From Hyaloraphidium curvatum (Eukaryota; Monoblepharomycota; Hyaloraphidiomycetes; Hyaloraphidiales; Hyaloraphidiaceae): a stretch of 64,000 bases of DNA. The stretch covers positions 682,001-746,000 of the forward strand of contig JAIVFI010000005.1 of the NCBI GenBank assembly GCA_025558095.1, written 5' to 3'. Below are positions 1 to 10,114 of the stretch, piece by piece (the first letter of the stretch is position 1; each line of letters begins with the position of its first letter). Below the pieces are notes generated by a model. That model worked only from the letters and a program-made list of their open reading frames with translations, was not told the origin of the DNA and ran no database searches. A program made the position numbers and the translations under genes.

Positions 1-537
1 GGAAGCCGGCTCGGCCGCGGCCCGACCGACCAACTGTTCCCAGGACCAGGCGGCATTGAGCGCCGGCGTTGCGGGCGCAGCAGCATGCGAGGGCTGTGCG
101 AAAGTGTCATTGCGGTTGTCCGCGCCCTCGGAGGTGGCGGTCTCCATGAGGTGCACGTCGTCGCCGGCCACGAACGAGAAGGGGTCCGTGGCCCCGAGTC
201 CGGTGCGCTCGCCGTCCTGGCGGACAGAGTTCTGAGCGCACATCGAGTCGACAGCGCTGAGGCGATTGTCATCGGCTTGCCCGGCGCCGGCGTGGTGCAC
301 GGCTGCCTGTGCCGTCTCGGAGTGCAGGCTCGCCTGCGAGGCGACCAGCAGCTGCGGGAACGGCTTGAACGGGAGCCGCGGAGCATAAGGGGGCTCATTT
401 GCGAGGTCCTTGAGGGTGACGGCGGCGACGGCAGCAGAAATGTCCGACGTGAGGTGCAGGTCGTCCCCGGGCACGAAGCTGAACTCCCGGGACCACCACA
501 GCTGGTGCTGGGGAACAGCGCGGCGCAGCGTGTGCAT
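1..537 (-). CDS. Hypothetical protein, 3' end beyond the window
   Basis: An open frame on the minus strand starts at an ATG at 537 and runs out of the window without a stop (179 codons visible). I do not recognise the family. The visible part carries a short motif twice: FSFVPGDDLHL near residues 16-26 and FSFVAGDDVHL about 90 residues later, so the protein may hold two diverged repeats of a small domain. Third positions are strongly GC, as in the neighbouring real genes. The frame stays open upstream of the ATG, so an earlier exon is possible. The plus-strand ORF over the same bases looks like a shadow. Confidence 0.5.
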   Translation of the reverse strand, partial: MHTLRRAVPQHQLWWSREFSFVPGDDLHLTSDISAAVAAVTLKDLANEPPYAPRLPFKPFPQLLVASQASLHSETAQAAVHHAGAGQADDNRLSAVDSMCAQNSVRQDGERTGLGATDPFSFVAGDDVHLMETATSEGADNRNDTFAQPSHAAAPATPALNAAWSWEQLVGRAAAEPAS

Positions 538-1790
538 TGTCGCGATGCGGTCGAAGCGCAGAAGTCGCGGTAGCTGCCGAAGTCGCCGCGGGAAGGGCGG
601 GAGTCGGTTGAGTGATAAAAGGAAAAAGGGCAGGCAGGGGTCCAGCGCAAGGTCGCAAGGTCGCTCCAAACTCATCGACCATCGACCCGTCCCTTCGATG
701 AGTGACACAGAAGACCGAAGGAATGCCAGAGAGATCCGCTTTCGCAAAGTCCGCCCGACTTTCAACCGCGCGGTCTGAGCTTCCTCGGAATGAGCGAGCG
801 GCGTAGCAGCACCGGCGATCTCCTCTCTCGTTCCGTCATTGAGCCTCATTCAACGGCCAGCAAACGGCCGATTCGAAACTGTCAGCGAAGTTTGTCCAAG
901 CACGCATCGTCAGCGTTCATCGACTCGAGCGCCACCTCAGCTTGTGGCTTACCTGAACGCCGATTCCTAACGACGCCTCCCCGACGCGTCTCCGTCGTTT
1001 GAATTGCCCATTCTCACGGCCCAATGGCCGCATACACTTCTTTGGACCTCCGTGGCTCGCGGGAATTGGGAAGCGGCCCGCACATCTGGCTCCGGGAGCA
1101 ACTGCCAGGGACGCTCAAAGGCGAAATGCCTGCCGTCTTTCGCCTCCAGACCTTCCTATGCGAAGCTTCATTGCTTCCTTCCTGCCACAATGGTTCCGAT
1201 ACGTGCCTGCGACTTGCCGGAAGGACCTCCACGGACGAACAGTTCCATTCCCCTCGGCTGCGGCGAGAACCACGTTTTCCCGCCGTTGCCGTGCCGAATT
1301 ATCCCCGGAGACCCCATGGAGCAGCCGGAGACCCGGATTTGCTCACTCCCCACCTTGGCTTTGGAGGGAACGGGACGTTGGTGGACCGACGCCGGGCTGG
1401 TGTGTGTCAACACCGTTCACAGATCGGGGTCCCCAAATCTCTGCGGTCGGACGGGCGAAAAGTCGCTGTTTCTCCAGCTCTCTGACATCTTCGGTTTGGC
1501 TGCTTGCCCTTTGCCAGCTTTCGGACCTCGTCTGCCATCTGTTGGTCGCCAGGTGCCCTCTTCGGCCTGCGCGGACAGGAGACTCGTGAGGCACATCCGC
1601 AACTCTCATTGAGCCAACTAGAGGTCTACAGACAACAGCCCTGCATCGTCAACAATCATTCTAGACACAGTCAGGCCACCAGGACCTCGCAAGCCCGTAC
1701 ACGACTTCGCCCATCCCACATCGTCCCCGTCCGCGTGTCCGCTGCCCATCTCGGGCTCCAAGAATAGATAGCATTTGTCACTGGCACAGC
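538..1790. other. Intergenic stretch, no supported gene
   Basis: Several overlapping open frames of 60-200 codons lie on both strands between about 790 and 1770, but none has a recognisable domain, a clear start or a splice pattern like the other genes here. Base composition is less GC-rich at third positions than in confident genes. I treat it as intergenic, probably carrying the 5' flank of the gene that ends at base 1. Confidence 0.5.
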
Positions 1791-2255
1791 TCACTGGGCA
1801 CTGCGGCGCCAGAACCGCAGGCGGATGTCTGAGAGGCGCGGGAAGAAGCGGCGGCGGGCCGGCTTCGCCTCGGTGACGGCAGGGATGGCGTCCGGGGCCT
1901 CGGGCTCGGCAGCGGGCTCGGCGGCGGCGACAGGCTCCGAAGCGGGCTCCTCCGCGATGGCTTGCAAAGCAAACATGTCCTTCACCGACTCGGGGCCGAA
2001 CCTCCCGCGCAGGAACGCGGCGAAGGCCTCGTGGGCGCCGGGCTTGTCCGCGGCGACCGCCCACTTCAGCCGCACCTCCTCGAAGGCGAAGAAGCCCAGC
2101 CGGTCCGAGAAGTCGTAGCAGCTGAGGTAGCGGCCGAGCGACGGCTGGCGTACGACCACCCGGGGCATCACGTCGCGGGCGGGTGCGTCGGGGTTGCCGC
2201 TGTAGAGAGAGATGTACCGGGGGGCGGCGGCGGCCTCGCAGGTGCAGAGCGACAT
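1791..2255 (-). CDS. Hypothetical protein, 154 residues
   Basis: A single minus-strand exon. The frame is open further upstream to 2507, but that extension consists of a 33-base tandem repeat and low-quality sequence, so the ATG at 2255 (protein begins MSLCTCEAAAAPRYISLYSG) is the likelier start. The middle is a compact, conserved-looking part with many aromatic residues (YLSCYDFSDRLGFFAFEEV), followed by an Ala/Glu/Pro-rich spacer and a very basic, aromatic tail (RRRFFPRL, RLRFWRRSAQ). No family recognised and no signal peptide or membrane segment is obvious. Confidence 0.5.
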   Translation of the reverse strand: MSLCTCEAAAAPRYISLYSGNPDAPARDVMPRVVVRQPSLGRYLSCYDFSDRLGFFAFEEVRLKWAVAADKPGAHEAFAAFLRGRFGPESVKDMFALQAIAEEPASEPVAAAEPAAEPEAPDAIPAVTEAKPARRRFFPRLSDIRLRFWRRSAQ

Positions 2256-2344
2256 CTTCTTCGGCGGCAGAAAGTCGCGAGGAGGCGGCGAGTCGTGGCC
2301 TCGGAGCGGAGGCGATGCGACGGCGAGAGTGTGATGAGAGGATG

Positions 2345-2410
2345 GAGAAGAAAGTGAAAAGTTCTCGAGCTCATGCCGAGAAGAAAGTGAAAAGTTCTCT
2401 AGCTCATGCC
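2345..2410. repeat. 33-base unit in tandem, two copies
   Basis: The unit beginning gagaagaaagtgaaaagttc occurs at 2345-2377 and again at 2378-2410, with one difference (cgagct versus ctagct). It lies just upstream of the 154-residue hypothetical gene on the minus strand, so it may be in its promoter or 5' leader. Confidence 0.9.
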
Positions 2411-3372
2411 CATCACGCTGGACCCCTAGGATTCGTAGACCCCAACGCCGTGTGGCGCCAGAAGCCACGAAGCGGAGGCCGCAAGGCACATTGGCCAATG
2501 TCGCCATGCATGAAGAGACCAGGGGTGGAGCGTGGAGTGAGGAGGAGCATTCATTGGTTTCGCGAGGTTCGGAGGCAGTTCAAGGGATGCGACCATCCTG
2601 TCAGTTGCGGCCACCGCACAGGACGGCCCATGCATGTTTCGGAGGAGTCCACGCTCCAATGGACGGCCAGAGCCGACCGGGCATCGGTCCGGCCACTCTA
2701 CTTGACGAGGCGCGACGTCTCCGGGTCCCCACTTCCCACTTGCAGGCACTGAGCATGCAGAAGCATCCAATTCAAGTCAGAGAAGAGGCACAAGGATGTC
2801 GTTTCCGAGTCCGAGCGTCGCGCATGCACCCCGCCACCTTTTGCGGTGGCCGCCCACCCGTCCCTCGAGGAAGCCACGCTCGAAAGCGCCAACAAAAATG
2901 CTGTCCCCACAGGCTTCTGATGAAAGGATCCTGCTGGGAATTCATTCGCTTGTTCCAGGTGCCGGTTCGGGGGTTGGGCGGGTCGAGTAGCGTTGGCGGT
3001 CGGGCGAAGGGGAGGGGTCCCGCGGCGCCCGGCGGTTATCCCGTACAGCTTTCAGGCGCGGCCTGCCAAACATTCGGGTTCCTTTCTTGCGGCCGACATC
3101 GAAATTGGGGCCGCGGCGTCGGAATGCGCGCGAGGGATCGCTCGGTTGTGAGCGGGGGACGGAGGGCGCGCCCATACCAGGGGAGTCGGAAGACGAGGGG
3201 CATCCCGGGATTTGCCGTGCTACGGAAATGAAATGCAGATTGTTGACATGCGGAGGAGGTAGCGGTTTGCAGCGACGGGGCGGCCAACGCTGTCTCCCGC
3301 GTCGCTGACGCGATCAGTGTCGCCCGTCGAGTCCATCGGGTCCAAGGTCACCTCGTGTTCATCGAGACGACA
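2411..3372. other. Intergenic stretch, no supported gene
   Basis: This separates the minus-strand hypothetical gene from the plus-strand glutathione transferase. Overlapping ORFs on both strands (for example 2452-3231) show no domain or codon bias, so I see no gene. It presumably holds both promoters. Confidence 0.45.
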
Positions 3373-4032
3373 ATGACGCCGACGCTGTACCACTGCATCG
3401 CGGCGCGATCCTTCCGCCCCCTCTGGCTCCTCGAGGAGCTCCGCCTCCCCTACAAGCTTGTCGTGCTCCCGTTCCCTCCCCGGGCAAAGCGCCCCGAGTA
3501 CCTCTCCGAGAACCCGCTGGGCACGATCCCGCTGTGGGTCGACGGCGGCACGCGGATGACCGAGAGCGCGGCGATCACGCAGCGGATCGCCGAGGGGACG
3601 GGGCTCGAAGTGGCCCCCGGCGCGCCGGAGCGGGGGCGGTACCTCGACTTTGTCACGTACGGGGAGGCAACCCTCACGTTCCCGCAGACGATCGTGCTGC
3701 GGTACTCGCGGTTCGAGCCCGAGCGGGGGAACCAGGCGGTCGCGGAGGACTACGCGCGGTGGTTCGTGGCCAGGCTGCGGAAGCTCGACGCCGCGCTGCA
3801 GGGGCGGGACTACGTGTGCGGGAACTTCACCGCGGCGGACGTGAGTGTGGGGTACGCTCTCTTGCTGGCGGAGCAGATCGGGCTGGCGGCGAGGTTCAGG
3901 CCCGCGGTCGAGGGGTATTGGGGGAGGCTCAAGGCGAGGGAGGGGTTCAGGAGGGCGGTGGAGAGGGAAAGGAGGGCGGCGGAGGAGCAGGGGGTCGATG
4001 CGGCGTCGTCTACCGAGGCCGGGGCGGCGTGA
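3373..4032 (+). CDS. Glutathione S-transferase
   Basis: A single-exon gene of 219 residues, the usual length for cytosolic glutathione transferases, which join glutathione to electrophiles. The N-terminal thioredoxin-like half is clear: a TLYHC strand, an ARSFRPLWLLEEL helix, a cis-Pro loop (NPLGTIPLWVD) and the glutathione-binding TESAAITQRIA segment. The C-terminal helical half has the usual FTAADVSVGYALLL motif that caps the fold. I chose the ATG at 3373; an in-frame ATG at 3355 would add six residues. The C-terminal 30 residues are a charged, Ala/Glu-rich tail. Subclass cannot be fixed by eye; it resembles fungal GstB/Ure2-like or bacterial-type enzymes. Confidence 0.85.
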   Translation: MTPTLYHCIAARSFRPLWLLEELRLPYKLVVLPFPPRAKRPEYLSENPLGTIPLWVDGGTRMTESAAITQRIAEGTGLEVAPGAPERGRYLDFVTYGEATLTFPQTIVLRYSRFEPERGNQAVAEDYARWFVARLRKLDAALQGRDYVCGNFTAADVSVGYALLLAEQIGLAARFRPAVEGYWGRLKAREGFRRAVERERRAAEEQGVDAASSTEAGAA

Positions 4033-4811
4033 ACGCTGATCGGCAGGCCGACGCGGTCGACGCTAGGAGCGGGGAGCGGAGTGACATGGTGGACGGAGGC
4101 GGGGACGGCGCGAACGGGGATCGGGGGCCAGACGCGGCCCCGCGATCTATGCATGTAATGAACGGAAGGTTTTCGGGTGGATGCCCACCACCTCGCTCTG
4201 GTTTCGGAGTCGTTTGCCGGGGGTGCCTGATCGCGAAACGAAGGCCCGGCGGCGGATTCCACGGCGTTCCGATCGCGTCCGGCGGGGATGGAAATGTTAA
4301 GGTAGGTATGAATTGGTTGCTTCCGAGGGGAGCAAGTGGCCGATGGCCGGCGACGCGGGTGCGCTGTGGTCCCGGATCTGACTCCTCGGGGTGATGTCTC
4401 CGCGGTGTTCGAGCCAGTGTCCTCACGCCTTCCCCGCGGGCCCACCCACGCCCCGCCGGCCCCGGTCCATGGCCAGCGGGCGCCGCGTTCAAGGTGAGCA
4501 CCCAGCCGCGATCGCGGGGCGCGGAGGACGGCGCGGGCGCGGGGCCGCCAGATCTCCCCGCCAGCGTCCCCGCGCGGCCGACGCCGCGCGAGCACCGGCG
4601 GGCCCGCGCGGCCGGCGCGGCGTGCGCATCGCACTGCGCGGGGCGAGATCGCGTCGCCGCGGCCCCCGCCGGCCGCCGCCCCGCCCGCCGTGTCGCGCGC
4701 GCCGCTAACTCCGTTCGCCCCAGGTCGCACCCTCCTCCGCCCCACACCCCGCACCGCCCGTGCTGCCGCCGCACTTTCCCGCCGCGCATCGCCGCCGCGC
4801 GCCCCGCTTCC
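4033..4811. other. Intergenic stretch between GST and the Jsn1-type gene
   Basis: 779 bases, extremely GC-rich from about 4440 onward. Long frames here on both strands are low-complexity Arg/Pro/Ala/Gly and look like composition artefacts. It should contain the promoter and 5' leader of the downstream gene. Confidence 0.5.
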
Positions 4812-7800
4812 ATGATGGCGTCGGCCGCGCCCGGCGCCGCCCGGCACCCCGTGCCCGCCCCGCCGGGCCTCGCCTCCTTCGGCCCCCTCGGCGCCCCCCC
4901 CGCACCGCCGTCAAAGCTGCCGATCGGCGCCCACGTCAAGCACGACTCGGTCGACACGATTTTGCAGTCGCCGGACTCGAGCGTGACCCTCGCAGACGAG
5001 GGCTTTTACGCCGCGCCGCCGATGGGGTACGTGGATCGGGCTCCCCGCCCCCGCACGCCCGCTGATCTCGCCCGCCGCGCCTCCAGCTTCCCGCCGCTGC
5101 CGATGGTGCTGCCCGTGACGCTGCCCGCGGCCGCCGTCGTCCCCGCCTACGACGGCCGCGACGTGCTGCACTCGTTCCGGCCCCCCGCCGAGCAGTTCCC
5201 GATGCCCGGCCCGGCCGACGACGATCCCGCGGCCAGGTTTGAGCAGCGGCCGTCGACCCCGGTGCAGAACACGGTGGCCGCCGGCGTCGCGGGCGCCCGC
5301 AGGTCGCCCGCACCGCACGTCCTCGGCACCTCGGCCGACAGCTCGTCGACCACCGGCGGGTCCGGCGGCATCGGCTCCAGCATCTGGTCGTACGGGCCCC
5401 GCGACGGCACTTTCACGTCGCCCAAGCTGGGCTGGTCGACCGTCGACGCCGACCGGTCCGCCTCGCGCAACGAAACCGCGCCCAACGGCCGCTTCTCCAC
5501 GCAGGACATGCGTCCGGAGGATGCCATCGCTGCAACGCCCAACCTCGACCCGTCGAGTATACCCGATTTCGACGGCGAGATCAACAGGAGCTTCGAAACC
5601 CTGGCCCTCGACGACAGCGCATCGGTCGCATCCGGCTACGCGGCCATGCAGGCCTCCTCGTCGCCTTACCTCGGCGAACGCGGCCCCGTATCGGGTTACA
5701 GCACGCCGACCCGTCAGCACAGGGCGTCCTTCTCGGGCGTGGGCCCCGCGAGGAACCTGCTCGCCACGCCGCCCACCAAGAACGCCTACCCCGGCAGCGC
5801 CGACAGCAGCCCCATGACCGTCATGTCGGGCGGGTCGAGCTACCTGCTCCCGCCGACCACGCCGCCCGTCAACCTGCGCCGTTCGAGCCTCGGCCAACCC
5901 GTGTTCTCGCCCGACACCTCGGCCGGTTCGCCCACGGTTCGTCCCGCCGGCCTCGGCATCTCGATGCAGCCGCGCCCCGCCTCCGCCACGCCGTACTACG
6001 TCGAGCAGCCCTTCCGCCCCGCCGGCTCGCCCTACCTCGGTTCCGGCGACTTCTCGAGCTGGTCCGCCGCCGACCCTTTCCAGCAGGCCCAACCCCGCTA
6101 CCCCGCCGCCCCCCCGCGCTTCGACCCCCACGCCGACCAATCCCCCACGCGCTCCCTGTGGATCGGCAACCTCGACCCGCACGTGGACGCCTCCACCCTC
6201 GCCGCGGCCTTCCGCGGCTTCGGCCCGATCGAGAGCACCCGCGTGCTCAGGGAGCGCGACTGCGCCTTCGTCAACTTCCTCGACCCCGCGCACGCGGTCG
6301 CGGCCAGGAACGCGATGCAGGGGCGGGCGATCGGGGGGATGCCGGTGCGGATTGGGTTCGGGAGGGTGGAGAGGGGGGAGAGGGAGGGGGCGGGGGAGCA
6401 GGTGCCGACGAAGAGCGTGTGGATCGGGAACCTTCCCGGCGGGGTGGAGGCGGAGGATCTGAGGAGGATCTTCAGGCAGTTTGGGCCGATGGAGTCGGCC
6501 CGTGTGCTGGTGGGCTCTCCGTGGTCGTCGTCGCCCGCGCACCGTACTCACCCTGCCCCTCGCAGACCCACAAGAACTGCGGCTTCGTCAACTTCGAGAA
6601 CATCGAGCACGCCATGGAGGCCGTGCGCGCCATGCACGGCACCCAGATCGGCCCTAACTTCGTCCGCCTAGGCTACGCCAAGGTGCCAGCGCGGGAAGGC
6701 TTCCCCCGCCCGCTCGCCGACGCGGGATACGGGTACCCCGCCGCTGGCACCTGGCAGGACGAACAAGCGTACCGCGACGACGCGGCGTTTGAGGGCCCGG
6801 AGCCCGCCCCCTTCCCGGCTGCGCCGGGCGGTGAGGACTACATGTCGGCCATACCGGAGCTCCCCGACCCCGCGCCGCACCGGAGGCCGGACCAGGCTCG
6901 GCTGCGCGAGATGAGGAAGAAGCTCGAGGGGCAGGGGCACGCGGGGGTCGGGCTCAGGGAGCTCGACGCCATGTTTGCCGAGTGCGAGGACGACTTTGTG
7001 GGGCTTTCCACCGGTGCGTATTTCCGCGATGGGTCGGGGCGGCAATCCGGTAACGCGGCACCTTCGACAGACTACATCGGCAACGTCGTCCTTCAGAAGA
7101 TACTGGAGCGCGTGGGCGACCACTACCGCCAGCGCTTCATCAACCAGGTCGCCCCATACCTGGCCGCGATCGGGGTGCACAAGAACGGGACCTGGCTGGC
7201 CCAGAAACTGATCCAGCTCTCCAGGACGCCGCAGCATGTGCGTTTCTGTTGCCTTCGCCCGTGGTTGCATGCTCTGACCGGTCCTGCCGCAGATGGATAC
7301 CATCGTTGCCTCAATCCGGCCGTACACCTACCGCCTCCTGCAGGATCAGGTCGGCAACTACGTGGTCCAGCAGTGCCTCAGCTTCACCGACGGGCGCAAC
7401 CAGTTCGTCTTTGACGCCATGTCGGGCCCGCGCTGCCGCGAGATCGCCACGGACCGCTACGGCGCCCGCTGCATGCGCACCTGCCTCGAGCTCCCGCAGA
7501 CGTCGCAGCTGCAGCAGCGCCAGGTGGCCGCGGCGATCATCAGGAACGGCCGGCAGCTGGCCGTGAACCCCAACGGCGTGCTGCTGGTGACGTGGCTCCT
7601 CGAGACCAGCCAGCTGCACGGCAGGTACAGGCTTCTCGCCCAGCAGTTCGAGGAGGAAATGGCCGGCCTGGCATGCGACAAGCTGGCCAGCACGATCATC
7701 GTCAAGCTCGGTGCGTCGTCCGCTCGCTTTGGGCGGCGAGCTTTCCTGATCATCTCCCTGCAGTCAACCAGCGTGTCGAGCTCGATGCCCGCCGGATCGT

Positions 7801-8338
7801 CTTTGATGCCCTATTCTTCAACGACGGCTGGAGGTCCGGCATCCAGCACGTGCTCAACGACTTTGCCCACGGCGTCGCCCTGCTCCAGAAGTTCCTCAGT
7901 TCGACATACCTTGATCACGAGGAAAAAACCCGCGTCGCGGACCGCATCAGGATGGGGCTCGCCGCGGCGGCCGCCGACGTCGCACGCAACGCCAACGCCG
8001 GGTACCGCCGCCTGATCGACGAGCTCAGGATGCTCCCCGTCGGGCCGGACGGCGTGCAGGCGGTCGCCACGCTCGGCCGGTTCGGCGTCGACGCGGGGAT
8101 CGGCGCGTTCCCAGGGTACCACGCCATCGACCAGATGGCAGCCCAAGGGGAGGCACCCGTGGTCCTCGCTTCGGCCGGGCCGTCGTTCAGGGATGCACCG
8201 GCGATGCCCGATTTCGCGCCGTTCCAGATGCAGCCGCCGGCCCAGGACCTGCAGGCAGGATGGAACGGCATGCCTGCCTACCCGCCCGCCCGCGGGCAGT
8301 ACAACCAGTCCGCCGACCCGGACGCCCTCCAGCTTTGA
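4812..8338 (+). CDS. RRM and Pumilio-repeat RNA-binding protein, Jsn1/Puf1 type
   Basis: Four exons joined over introns 6510-6565, 7238-7292 and 7711-7763 give 1,120 residues without a break. The first ~440 residues are Ser/Pro-rich and probably disordered. Two RRMs follow: the first opens with SLWIGNLDP (RNP2) and has CAFVNF (RNP1); the second opens with SVWIGNLPG and has CGFVNF, with intron 1 lying inside it. From about 7070 come Pumilio-type helical repeats, with signatures such as GNVVLQKILE, GTWLAQKLIQ, GNYVVQQCL and the weaker NPNGVLLVTWLL. RRM plus a shortened Pumilio domain is the arrangement of fungal Jsn1/Puf1-Puf2 proteins, which bind mRNAs and affect their turnover and localisation. 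The start could be ATG 4812 or 4815. The tail after 8000 looks disordered. Confidence 0.88.
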
Positions 8339-8524
8339 ACTCCCACCACCAGCTCTACAGCAGATCTTGGCCTTGATATCCAGAATCATTGTCGCTCGCG
8401 CATGTACACACATCACCATCGAGTTACTGTAGTCAAGATATTATAGCTTGTACAGGATTCTTTCTTTTGGTCGGTACTTATGTAACTTGTAACATCAACG
8501 GCACGAGTACATTTTTTGATTTGA

Positions 8525-9951
8525 CTACGTCTCGCAAATGACCTGAGGACGGTGTTACGTTGACCTGTCAGACCCAGGCAGGAAGAGCTTACCTCTGTCT
8601 GACCAAAGAAGATGGGCGCCCATGCCCCGACCGCCGTGCGAGTAGAGTTTCGGACCTCAATGATCCTCTTGAAAAGCCTCATCACCGTGCCATCCGCAGC
8701 CTCGTAGGTCCACACCATCCCTTCCCGCCCTCCGGTGTGCTCATCCGTGTCCTGATCGTCGTCCGGGCGCAGGAATAAGCGCACCGTCGGGACTCCCTGC
8801 CAGATCATGCCCAGCGCCGGCTTCGTGCCGCGAGGCACACCCTCGTCCCGGGCCGACACTGCATGATTGACGACCTGGTGCGCGGTCAAAGCACGGCAAT
8901 CCAGGCACGGCGTCGGGCCCACCAGGACGGCAACCCCGTGGTTCGCGGCGATCGACCTCATCATCCTCGCGATTGTGGCGGCGAGCATCTGGCCCGTTCC
9001 TTGCTTCATACTGAGCACAGGCGAAAGCACGGATGCCACCGAGTCGATCACGAGAAGCTGCATGCGCGAATAGAAGTCCTGTTCCGGATGGAGGTGAGGG
9101 CTGCTGTGCTAGGCTTCGAGGGCGTCGACACGCACATTGCCTTTGGAAAGCGCCACGTCCAGCTCCTCCAGCATGCCAATCATGGCGTAGGCATCGTAGC
9201 AATCCATGACGCGAACGCAAGATAGGATCTCCTGGTTCGTCTTGTTGCCGCTCAACAAAGGCACCGCGCGTTGGAATGGGCCTACTCACTACACCACGGC
9301 TCCGCGCCGACGCGAATCTATCGCTGCCGTTGAAGAGCTCCAGGATTCGTGTGGCGCTAAAGGAGTTGGCGGTGTCGACGTAGACAACGGTACCCAAAGG
9401 TTGCCGCAATGCCCCCTCCGGATCAGAGAGAACCACGGCGCAGACGGCGCTGTAGAAGCAGAGCTGGGTCTTGCCTTGATTGCTCGGCCCGGACAGCTCG
9501 ACGACGTCCCCGTGGTGGATTCCGCCGTCCAAGAGAGCGTCAACGCTGCGGGGGGCCGTCGTCATGTGCAGTCAACACGGGCGGTGGCGGAACAAACCCC
9601 TCGCAACCCATGGTCCAGGCTTTGAGCGCTCCCGTATCCGCCAAAGATGCTGCTGCTTCCAGAGCCTCGCTGCCCGTGCGGCAGTTCGCACTGTATGCCT
9701 CGCTCAGGTGGGCCCGGACATCCCGAGCCAGTGCGGCGTCGATTCCCGCCCTTGCAGCGAGGTCCCGCTCGTCCGCAAGCAGCACATCGCGGTCTGTTCA
9801 AAGGGAGGAGGAAGTCGGATCGCGTTCGAAAGGCGCTGTCCTCGAGGCACGGACCCGTGAGGATACCAACGGCGGCGAGCTTCTCGAGGGCCGAGTTCAG
9901 GACCTGGTTCCCGGGGTTCAGCAGCTGCCTAATGTCCTGCAGCGGCGGCAT
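8525..9951 (-). CDS. RAD51D: RAD51 paralogue, RAD51D-like recombination protein
   Basis: Seven exons on the minus strand (introns 9794-9854, 9546-9597, 9241-9289, 9058-9135, 8875-8922, 8543-8592) splice to 362 residues in one frame; human RAD51D has 328. The N-terminal helical domain is followed by the RecA core. Walker A reads GPSNQGKTQLC, Walker B LLVIDSVASVLSP, and the loop after it KPALGMIWQGVPTVRLFL, closely like the KPALGRSW region of RAD51D. The position before the ATPase core reads TMGCEGVDALLDGGI, the usual RecA-paralogue entry. RAD51D acts in a RAD51 paralogue complex that helps RAD51 load on single-stranded DNA. Start at ATG 9951 is provisional. It is head to head with the phosphodiesterase gene. 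Confidence 0.82.
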
Positions 9952-10114
9952 CGGATGCTCCGGATCCCGTGCCGGCCGTGGCCATGTCCTTGAGCTTCGG
10001 CGATCGAGTCGGCGAGCGGGACGCGGGACGCGGATCCCGGGGCCGCGCGCGGCACATCGCGCTCAATTCCCGGCACGGCTAAGCCCCGGTTGTCCAATAC
10101 CCACAGATGCCCGG
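9952..10114. promoter_or_regulatory. Shared upstream region of RAD51D and the phosphodiesterase gene
   Basis: Only 163 bases lie between the two divergent start codons, so both promoters must overlap or be shared. No TATA box is evident. Inferred from position only. Confidence 0.4.

Noticed and set aside
999-1612. Overlapping plus-strand ORFs of about 200 codons in two frames
   Set aside because: No domain, no splice context, and two frames equally open; looks like chance in GC-rich DNA.
4911-6551. A 546-codon minus-strand ORF
   Set aside because: It is antisense to the well-supported RRM/Pumilio gene; the high GC at third positions keeps the opposite strand open.
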